Under the pieces are notes generated by a model. It was not told the origin of the DNA and did no database searches. It was given only the letters and a program-made list of their open reading frames with translations. A stretch of 64,000 nt of DNA from Psococerastis gibbosa (Eukaryota > Arthropoda > Insecta > Psocodea > Psocidae). A program made the translations under genes and the position numbers. The stretch spans positions 22,532,290-22,596,289 of the forward strand of contig OZ020489.1 of the NCBI GenBank assembly GCA_963971405.1, in the 5' to 3' direction. This document shows positions 37,701-47,100 of this stretch, one piece after another (within the stretch, counting starts at the first letter, position 1; each line of letters opens with the position of its first letter).

Positions 37701-40700
37701 CAACCTATAAATGTGCTGCCTACAGTGGAGAAGTTGCTTGAAGCTGTGTACCACAAAGCTATTCTAAAACATGTAATAAGTAATAATATTTTAACAGTGT
37801 TCCAGTCGGGTTTTAGGACAAAACATTCTACTGAGACGGTAATACAATGTGTCTTGGAAAGATGGAAGCAAGCCTTGGATGGAAAGAAAAAAATCATTGC
37901 TGTTTTCCTTACTTGAAGAGAGCTTTCGAAACTGTGGATAGAAGAGCTGTTCTCAAAAAACTGTATGTGTTGGGAATCCGTGGAGAAGTATTGAAATGGT
38001 TGGAGAACTATTTGACTGATAGAAAACAGTGCGTGAAGATTCTTAGGGAAATATCGGAGAGGCAAGAAGTAAAGTGCGGTTTGGCCCAAGGAAGTAAATT
38101 GCCTCCACTCATTTTCATATTATTCATTAATGATTTGCCTATGGTGGTAGAGGGCGCTGAAATTCAACTGTTTGCGGACGATACCTTGGTATACACAATT
38201 GGTGAAGACTGGTTGGCCTTGACTGAGTCAATTAATGCAGTGTTAAGCAAGATGTATAAATGGTTTAATGGCAACAAATTAATTCTAAACACAAAAAAAC
38301 CAAAGTGATGTGTATTTCCAGGGATACCCAAACGATGCAGTTACATATAAAAATTGGAAATGACACTCTGTAGTTGGTAAAAGAGTTTAAGTACTTGGGA
38401 GTAATAATCGATAATCGACTAAATATGAAGGCACACATGGAAAAAATTAAATCAAAAATTAGAATGAAATTGTCTCTATTTAGAAGATTACAGTTCATAC
38501 TACCTCGGAAGACCAAGGAACTAGTTTTCAACGCATTAATAAAACCTCATATTACATATTGTTCGACACTATTCTTCATGGAAGGTTCAACAATCATGGA
38601 CTTACAAATTTTAATAAATCAAGCAATGAGAGTGATATTGAAAGCTAGTTATGATACCCCGATTTCCCAAATGTAAAGAGAACTCGGGTGGCATTCAGTG
38701 GATCATATGGTCTGGACCGACGCCTTAACGTTTATACACAAGATCAAAAAAGGACTGATGCCAAGTTACCTAAAACTACACCGATTCTCGGACAATCACG
38801 GGTACAACACCAGAGGAAGGAACGACTTCACTCTTCAACGTAGGACCCTGGAGATAGGGAGAAATTCGTTACTTCAGAAAGGACTATTGGAGTATAACAG
38901 ACTAAACGGTGCTATTAAGGAAATGGAGTCAATAGGAGCCTTTCGTTTGGCCCTGCGCGAAATAGTTCGTAGTGCATAGACATAGTTAATCTGTGATTAA
39001 TATAGTGATATATGGAAAAACTAATTAGCGTCTCTACGCTATTTACAATCATAGACAACAAACAACAACAGAGGGGGTCAAACTAGTTCATATGAACATA
39101 AGAAGCCCAAAGGAACACTTTGATGAACTTCTAATACTAATGGGAAGCATATTTAAAGGAATGGATGTACTAGTCCTCACAGAAGCCTACATACACCCGG
39201 ATTTACCAAACTTTCCAATCCCTGAGTACCAATACTTTAAAACAGAGGGACAAGTCAACAAAAACGATGGAGTTGTTGTATACATAAAAAATTCATGGCA
39301 AGTTAACCAGATACACCACCAAATACAACAATGCACAAGTTTACTTCTAGAAATAAAAAAATAAAATTTAAATTTAACTGTGCTAGGTATCGACAGGTCT
39401 CCATCAATCAGGGACACACAGCAATTCACGGATAGCTTAGAAAAAACACTAGAATCTATTAAAGAAAAAAAAGTTATCATAGCCGGCGATATTAATGTAG
39501 ATATAATGTATAATGGAAACGAAAAATACAGACAAGAGCAGAAAAATAATTACATAAACAATCTTGAAACATATGGATTTGTATCATTAATAAACAATTT
39601 TACCAGAGTAACCACTACATCGAAATCGTGCATAGATCATATCTTCATAAAGGCGGGTATTCCATATACGTACAACGTCAATGAAAATTATGAAATTGAA
39701 GGTGGTAGCAGAATTTTTAGTATGTCTTTAATGTCTGCTACCACCTTCAATTTCATAATTTTCATTGACGTTGTACGTATGTGGAATGGGCACCTAAAAC
39801 AAAACCTATTCGACAACAAAACAGAGAGCTACATCATAGAAACAGCAACCACAGACCACTATGCTCAACTTACAAACATTCCAATACAGATAATAAAACA
39901 AACAGCCACAAATACAGAAAGGCAGAAAAATAAAAAAAATAAACTATGCTTCATTGACGACAGACATCGAAAAGGAACCATGGGAAGAAATAATAAATAG
40001 CACAAACCCACACGCTTCATATTACAGATTCATATCAATATTTACAAAATACATAGAACAAAATAGCCAAAAACAAAACTCAAGCCAATAAAACCATAGA
40101 TAACACCAGAGATTATTAAAGCTATAAACCATAAAGATAAATTGATGAAACTTACAAAAGAAAGTTCCGACCCGGACCAAATCAAACACGCCAAAGACTT
40201 CAGCAACAATCTAAAGAGTCAAATACGGCAAGCCAAAAACAACTACCTAATATAAACAACAAATAATGGAAGCAAATAAAGACAGTAAAAAAACGTGGAA
40301 AAACATAAATAACATAACAGCAAATGAATCTAGTAAGAAAAAAATCAGAGAAATAATTCATAATAACGAAACGATAAATGTAGAACAAAACAAAAAAACA
40401 GTAGCGATCATCTTCAACAAATATTTTATAGATATTGGGAATAAATTAGCGCAAAAGATACAAATAAATAAAGACAGTCAAAATAAAATACTCAAAAGCA
40501 TAACCAGACAACCACAAACCATATTCCTACGACCAGCAACAGAAGACGAAGTACTGGAAATCATAAAAGGCCTAAAAAATAACAACAGCGTAGGTCATGA
40601 CAATATAAATACAGAAACCATAAAAAAATGCGCACATTTAAAAAAAACCGTTAACACACATCATAAACATCATGCTTACAAGTGGAATATACCGGGAAGA

Positions 40701-42715
40701 GGCAAAACAATCCATAGTAATACCATGCCACAAATCTGAAAATAGACACTCCATCGAAAACTATAGGCCAATATCACTACTATCGAACATCAGCAAAATT
40801 CTTGAAAGAGCGATGCAAACACGAATAGATTCATATCTTACGAAATTTAAAATCATAAACAATAAACAATATGGATTCCAAAAAAAATCTGGCACAGCAG
40901 ACGCAATTTATGAAACAATAAATGTGATAAACGACGCAAAAGAGAAACATAAACACTGTCTGGCAACATTCCTAGATTAAAAAAAATGCTTCAACACAAT
41001 CCCTCACAACATTTTAATGATAAAACTAGAGAAAATCGGTATTAGAGGAATAGGGGGAGATCTAATACAAAGCTATCTAACAAACAGAATTCAGACAACA
41101 AAAATTGACGAAACAAATAGCGATATAGGAAAGATTACGATAGGCCTTCCCCAAGGCACAATTTTAGCTCCAGTGCTTTTTAAAGTTTATCTAAATGACT
41201 TACTAAACCAACCATTCAACGGTGAAATTAGCGCTTTTGCAGATGATACAAAACAAATACATATCATATCATCAATAATACCAGAACCGAATTATACAAA
41301 CAAGCAAACGAAGATATGGAAAAAATTAAAACCTGGATGGAAAGCAACATACTCACAATAAATCTACAAAAAACAACTTTCATAGAATACAAAAATTCAA
41401 AAACTATCACGGACAACAGAATACAAAATAGATTCCATCCAAAAATCTAAATATACCAAATACCTACGTATCGTGCTCGATGAAGAAAACAACTGGGAAA
41501 AACACATAGATCTCTTAGCGGCCAAATTACGAAAAACTTTTTACAAATTCCTACAACTGAGACAGTGCCTTAATACAGACATACCAATGATGGTATACCA
41601 CGCAATAGTACAATCTATACTATCATACGGTATAACCGCCTGGGGAGGAGCAAACCAAAACATAATAGAGAAATTAAACGTAATACACAGGAAAACGTTA
41701 AAAATCATACACCGGAAACCAAATAGATCCCCACCGAAGACCTATTAAAACTAGCAAACGTACTGTCTTGCATAATAATAAACAAAAACTAACAAGTACA
41801 CATTAATACACCACAAACAACACATGAACACAAAACACACACACACACACACTACTACACTCACAAAATATACACTGTAACGAATGCCATCGCGGGATTG
41901 TTGAAATAATTATTTTAGAAAATATATCCACCCTAGAACGGGCCTAGCCCATAGGGAAATGTTTTTGAAATTGTATAACTGTATTTGGGATATATAAAAA
42001 TTTGATTTGATTTTGAAAAAAAAAACCCATTAGGGTTGAGTGGACGATTATAGTATTCTGTGGGCCAGGCTGTAAATGTTTCATTTATGTCAAGGCCGTG
42101 CCCAGGTTTTGATTTAGGGGGGGGGGGGGGGTCCGGACCCCATGGACCACCCCGCTGGGCACGGCCATGATTTATGTTGAATCTCGAAACCGCGACCTTC
42201 TGTTTCATTGCAAAACTGATTATTCCTGGTTTACTTCAATCTTAACTACATATGTATAATGTAATGTTTCAGTTCCCTCAGTGTGAAAACAGCTGTATTT
42301 ACTGGAGCCACTGACAGCCGATACTGTCGCCAGGTAAATTCTTTGTTACATGTTACTGTTTGTGTGAGCGAAAATATTTTTGACGTTCAATCGACGTCAT
42401 ATTCGAAAACCAAAAGAATAGAGCTCCAATTACCTAAAACTGTTACAGATATTATAAGTAAATAATAGGAAAATCTAAGTAAACCTCTTTTCAATGTTAA
42501 GACCAATTTCCTCATATCTGTCTGCCATGTGCACCTAGTGAATTGAAAATGCATAATACGATCTGTTACAGGTTGGTATTCCAGTCATTGGATTTTCGCC
42601 AATGAATAATACCCCAGTTCTACTTCATGCCAATGATGAGTTCCTGAATAAGGATGTATTCCTCCGAGGGATTAAGATATACGAAAAAATCATACCTTCC
42701 GTAGCAAATTTGTAG
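31726..42715 (+). CDS. Aminoacylase-1-like protein, copy D (divergent, conserved type)
   Basis: Exons are 31726-31807, (32207 or about 32252)-32421, 32767-32938, 34690-34836, 35189-35376, 36997-37226, 42273-42333 and 42572-42715. The protein is about 397-412 aa with all M20A motifs: NSHMDVVPVY, GSQDMKCV, DEEIGG, LDEG, TEGHGS, IDFR, TGATDSRY and LLHANDE. It is closer to vertebrate ACY1 than A-C are (DMKC kept, VVPV after the HMD motif). The homologous start of exon 2 (about 32252) lacks an AG. An AG at 32205-32206 keeps frame but adds about 14 codons. A TATATAAAG at 32171-32179 and an in-frame ATG at 32233 offer an alternative start. Intron 6 (5 kb) holds two LINEs. Likely cytosolic N-acyl-amino-acid hydrolase. 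Confidence 0.85.
33030..33215 (+). repeat. SINE-like repeat, copy 2 of 2
   Basis: Same family as 7610-7740 in the opposite orientation. It contains GGACTTTCGTAAAGGAAGTC followed by GGGTTCCATACC, which resembles a pol III box B, and ends in GGGAATCCGCTATA. Located in intron 3 of aminoacylase copy D. Confidence 0.45.
33216..34689. other. Intron 3 of aminoacylase copy D, remainder
   Basis: AT-rich with ATATTATATA runs near 34335-34370. No nested gene or recognisable element found. Confidence 0.35.
35593..35790. mobile_element. GGCG-end foldback MITE, copy M2
   Basis: 198 bp; ends GGCGGCTATTCCACCGACGT and complement, arms GTGGTAGCAGACATCATTAA pairing across TAAGTTATAA-type centre. Nearly the same as M8 (58593-58808), so these form one subfamily. 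Located in intron 5 of copy D. Confidence 0.8.
36428..36488. repeat. (TA)n microsatellite
   Basis: Two AT/TA runs separated by ACAGTATATACATGC. Intron 5 of copy D. Confidence 0.8.
36693..36912. mobile_element. MITE with AGAGATGGGACATT ends
   Basis: 220 bp bounded by AGAGATGGGACATTTG and CGAATGTCCCATCTCT, an inverted repeat of about 16 bp. The interior is not palindromic and encodes nothing recognisable. No clear target duplication, so the superfamily is unknown. It ends about 85 bp before exon 6 of aminoacylase copy D. Confidence 0.6.
37595..39060 (+). mobile_element. LINE fragment 1 in intron 6 of copy D (RT to C-terminus)
   Basis: 5'-truncated. The frame reads ITPIPKVPGSHKIEDLQPIN, FQSGFRTKHSTETVIQCVLE, then after a frameshift near 37900 AQGSKLPPLIFILFINDLP and LFADDTLVY, then YLGVIIDNRLNMKAHM and a C-terminal part ending ALREIVRSA near 38979. 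There are one frameshift and two in-frame stops at least. RT catalytic FADD is intact. The 3' end has AAACAACAACA and abuts the next LINE. Confidence 0.82.
39091..42010 (+). mobile_element. LINE 2 in intron 6 of copy D (endonuclease plus RT), with nested MITE
   Basis: Begins with the APE endonuclease (MNIRSPKEHFDELL, LTEAYIHPD, IAGDINVDI, SCIDHIFIK). It is interrupted by MITE M3 and resumes with TESYIIETATTDHYAQL, the SDH-type end of the domain. RT follows: ENYRPISLLSNISKILERAM, YGFQKKSGTADA, IGLPQGTILAPVLF, AFADDTKQI and a C-terminal WGGANQNIIEKLNVIHRKTL block. Several stops and frameshifts are present, so it is dead. The tail is TTTGATTTGATTTTG near 42000. It covers nearly a full ORF2. Its clade is uncertain, I/Nimb-like by RT motifs. 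Confidence 0.83.
39652..39794. mobile_element. GGCG-end foldback MITE, copy M3, inside LINE 2
   Basis: 143 bp foldback starting GGCGGGTATTCCATATACGT, inner arms GGTGGTAGCAGAA / GTCTGCTACCACC. It splits the endonuclease between CIDHIFIK and LKQNLFDNKTESY. Confidence 0.85.
42091..42169. mobile_element. Minimal hAT-like MITE, 79 bp
   Basis: Ends CAAGGCCGTGCCCAG and CTGGGCACGGCCATG, exact 8-bp duplication ATTTATGT at 42083-42090 and 42170-42177. The centre is a G run and GTCCGGACC. Located in intron 6 of copy D about 100 bp before exon 7. Confidence 0.8.
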
Positions 42716-43798
42716 TTCCTATCAACTCCTCAGATTATTATTGTCTTCCACGCTGTGTAATAGAGACAATCGATCACCACCACCACCCCCCCCCCCCCAC
42801 CTCCCAGTTCGTTCTTCAAGAAAATTTATCAAGAAATATCGATCGTAGAGCCATAAATGAGACGTCATTGAAGATATGATCCTGTACATTTTGATACTTA
42901 GTATGTGACCGTCACTAATACAACAATTTTGGAACTCCTTCGACCTGACATTCTCGGCGTCCGTTATTTTTTACAAAACAAGTTGAACATCTGTGGCCAA
43001 TGGGTTTAGTGACACATAATGTAGGCTATCCACAAGTAAAATTCTTCTACTTTATGACATCTCATCGGTATTTCCTAAGAAATTGAATTTTTTTTTACAC
43101 CCTAAAGGTTTTTCCCCTCCGATTGTCTCTTAAGGTCTACACACAATAATATGTTGGCCTACCGGTAGTCGATTGTCGAAAAGAATCAGGTCTGGAGTCT
43201 TCATTAGTTTTGGTGGTAACTTGAGTGCCTTATAAATGTGTACAAACTTAAGTTAACTTTGTTAATTTTAAAATTGTTTATAAATATATTGCTTCGTTGC
43301 AAGGGAATACCCCTGAAGAAGATAATAAATATATGTTGGCATCATGTTATCGACATTTTTATTTCATGTAAGAGGTAGACCCAGCGCTAAGGTTTCTTTA
43401 GCATCAGAAGCATCAACGGCACACATGTTAAGCGCCTAAAATAATACAATAACGACTGCAATGAATTTAGTTAATTTTTAATTCATGTCAGCAAAAAATT
43501 AACGTCAGCAACACGCGATTTTCTTCAAGTATTATACTTGACAGATGAACATAAAAATATTTACAAGAAGTACCATACATTTTAATATGTTTAAATCTTC
43601 AGGTAGGCACACCAAAGTCAAACAATTTTTAATACACTTGCTAAAGTTTTCTACCGCCTCGGCAGAACAATGTCGTTGGCAGGTGGCAGGCAATGCTTAC
43701 TACTCTCAAGCAGATAGGTCCCTTCAAAGGGTAGGGTAGTCTCTGTTTTTTAGCTTAAGTGATTTACAGCAACTGACAAATCGTGTCGTTCGCTGTTA
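42716..43798. other. Intergenic DNA after aminoacylase copy D
   Basis: Contains AATAAATAT near 43326 and a C-run at 42786-42798. No gene recognised between the end of the aminoacylase array and MITE M4. Confidence 0.35.
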
Positions 43799-43938
43799 GG
43801 CGGTTATTCCGCCGACGTCAATAGTGATAGTACTGGTGGTATTGACGTGGTAGTAGACATTTTTAGACTGTCCTTAATGTCTGCTACCACGTCAATACCA
43901 CAATTACTATCACTATTGACGTCGGTGGAATAACCGCC
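43799..43938. mobile_element. GGCG-end foldback MITE, copy M4
   Basis: 140 bp, ends GGCGGTTATTCCGCCGACGT and complement; arms ACGTGGTAGTAGACATT / AATGTCTGCTACCACGT. Left flank TTA. It lies between the aminoacylase array and the minus-strand gene block. Confidence 0.8.
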
Positions 43939-44185
43939 TTTGGGAATCAGCGCGGTACCGCATGAAACCCCTGGTTGCGCAAACTTCATTCAAAAAACTA
44001 ATTTAAAGGTTCATCCTGGTCCCCGTTGATGCATTATCACGTCTTGGGTGAATATCAAATGACAGAAGTTCTTTGAGAAAGTGACTTGCGTCAAATTATC
44101 AATTATCTTTCGGGGAGACTCATTATAAACGAGAAAACGCATTCGCTTGCCCAATGACACATGCGTTTCAGCAGTCCCAGCTGGC

Positions 44186-47100
44186 TCAACAGGGTGAGTG
44201 AGTTAGCTGTGATTGGGCTTCTTCGGCATGCAGGAGTTGTATGAGTTGGTCCGGCAAATGGTCTGAGACTGGCGACGGAACTGGGCCATTCGATACTTCA
44301 CCAACACTAAAATCAGTATCTGCTGAATCATGATGATCTTCATCATCTTCTAAATAAAACGGGCCCAGCTCAGAATCTTCTACCGTTGTCACCAACTCTG
44401 CACAAGCTGTTGATGCATCTGTGGCATTTGGCGGGCATGATTTAGTGGATTTACTAGCTTGAGCTAGGTCTGGTTCTGACTCATGAAGGATTGCCATATT
44501 CTTAGCTACTAAATCGAACTCATTGCCAGCATCTGCAGCTGAATGAACTGGGCTGGATTCCAAAGAATGAGAGGTAAAACTCTCACTTGCAGCTTCTTGG
44601 CTGGATACTAATTTCGGCTCAAGGGGAGGTGATTCCAAAGTCTGAGGTAATATTGGTTGTTCTTCCTGTGATTCCGACTCAATTACTTCCAAACTGTCAA
44701 CTGTAGCTTCTGTGTGGTCTTTTGATGTTGATCCAATCCCTACCATACGGTTGAAACTGCCAATAGTAGTTTCTCCCCGGTAAGGCTCAGGAAAAGCAGA
44801 CTCTGAAGATTGTGATAAGACTGGTTTTTGTTGCGATGTTGAATCAATTACTTGCAAACTGTCGATTGTACCTTCTGTCTGGTCAGGCTCAGGAAAAGAT
44901 GAGACTGATTGCTCGTGGGATGTTGATTCAGTCACTTCCATTCCGTCAGGCTCAGGAAAAGATGAGACTGATCGTTCGAGTGATGTTGATTCAGTCACTT
45001 CCATTGCGTCAGGCTCAGGAAAAGCAGACTTCGAAGATTGAGATAAGACTGGTTGATGTGATGTTGACTCAATTACTTGCGAACTGTCAACTGTAGTTCC
45101 TGTCTGATCAGGCTGATGAAAAGATTGAGGTGAGATTGGTTGCTCCTGTGATGAGGATTCTGTCACTTCCATAGGGCTGAAACTGTCCATTGTACCTCCT
45201 GCCAGTTGGGATCCTATGTCAGGCTTTGGGAGAGCTGATTCCATGTTAGTTTCTTCCAAACTGGGCATACTTAAGCTGTCTTGCGTTTCGGTACCAGTTG
45301 AATCTCCGGCTCTGGGCATACTTAAGCTGTCTTGCGTTTCGGTACCAGTTGAATCTCCGGTCCTGGGCATACTTAAGCTGTCTTGCGTTTCGGTACCAGT
45401 TGAATCTCCGGTTATGTCCAATTCAGGAATAGCACCAGAGCCTGTGTCTGTTCCAGCCGGATCACTCTCTTTTCGACATGGGACTGTAATGGTCTCACCT
45501 GCAGTGGGTGAATTCAAATCAGCACCAGTATTGGCAAGGGTTGTTGGATCGTTGTCAACAAAATTACCTTCTTTTCCACATGTCACGCCATCAGACCCAT
45601 CACCCGAACTGTCATCTAGGACAATCGTTTCCGTTTCGTACTCTTCGTCTGAATCTTGGGATGAGCTATACTGCACCTTTGCTGCAATAGAGTTCAGCAA
45701 CATTAAGTAACATTAAATAGGTATTAATTTTGTTAATTTAAATAGCAATGACAATACTACGTTAATAAAAATTATGTGCCTCTTACGGATTTAATGTTTC
45801 CATGAAATATATTAATGGGCCTGTTATTTTAGGCATGTGCAGGATATGGTACACAACCGCAAATTAGAGGATATAGAAAAACTGGGCTTGGCTGGATTCG
45901 AACCCACAATCTACGCCTAACCGGGCCGTCATCTGAAGCTCTAATTTTCGGATTTTCGGCTCTATAACGAGGAGGTTACCTCTTCAACCAAAGTTAATTT
46001 AATGTCAGTAACGTATAGTATACATCCCTCGCCAATAGCGTAACATTTTAAAGGCAGATATACAGACAGTACTGTACAGTAGGAAGGGAATATTGTTTAT
46101 TTTTGGAACCTAAAGAATTCCTTTTATTTACAACAATTATAAAAAATTAGATACATACTTTCATTTTGATTGCAGCCCAGTTTTTCATTTTCCTCACTTC
46201 TGTACCACGTCAAAGTAAGCTCTCCTCGCAGGATGGCCTCCACTTTTCCTGAAAAAAAGTACAATGAATAAAAACATAAATGAATTTTAGATGCCAAAAC
46301 TGTCACCTAAATCTCCCATTCCACCTACACAATCCAAATTTAAACGGGGAAAATAATCGCGTTTTAGAGCTATGGGTTTTTGGCATGCCTCTTTGGACTA
46401 GACCGTCTGTGTATGGGGGCCTGCTAATATCCATTTTTCCTAGTGTTAATTGTATTGTAAGCCAATGTTAATGCCTATTATTATTATTTTAAAGGCTTGT
46501 TATGGACGTTGGCCCCTTGAATCTTGCCAAATGCCAACGACCCCATGGATTTTGGACATTAGTATTGTTTCCGCGTGAATTTTTGGCCATGGCCAACCTG
46601 GTACACGCCCCCAATGTCAACCTGCAACGACTACAGCGGTAATGGACAAGCCGTCTTCCTCTGGGGAGTTCGAAGTACGGTATCTACGTGTTTACTCGTT
46701 TAATGATTAATACAATTGTCATTATGATCGCCAATCTTCGATAAACGAGGCATTGGAAAAAGAAGAATAACCACTATGAAAATTCACACGCATCGCTCAT
46801 TTACGTCTTAAGTTAAATAAACCCGAAGTGTGGCATTGCATTTATTTACCTGGACAACTCATAGAATTTAGGAGTTTCTTGCAAATATCATCACTTGAGT
46901 TCTTGAGCATATCCAATTCGTGAGTAAAGTCAGTAGCGTTGGCTGGATTCAGTCTCCAGACATATGCATTTTTCTTAGTGGAGGCCGGAGCTGGCTCTTT
47001 TTCAAACATTTTCAGATTACTTAGCTTCTGTCGCACGGTACTCTCCCAGCCTTTTAAATAATTGTATTTATAATAGGGAAACATCTCGCTGCAATAACAA

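Noticed and set aside
45240-45415. Regularly spaced repeats that could suggest an array such as CRISPR
   Set aside because: Units are directly adjacent 51-bp in-frame coding repeats with no spacers, in a eukaryotic gene.
45216-45710. Open frame of 164 codons on the plus strand
   Set aside because: It is the antisense shadow of the forkhead tail exon; its repeats come from the 51-bp coding repeat and it has no recognisable domain.
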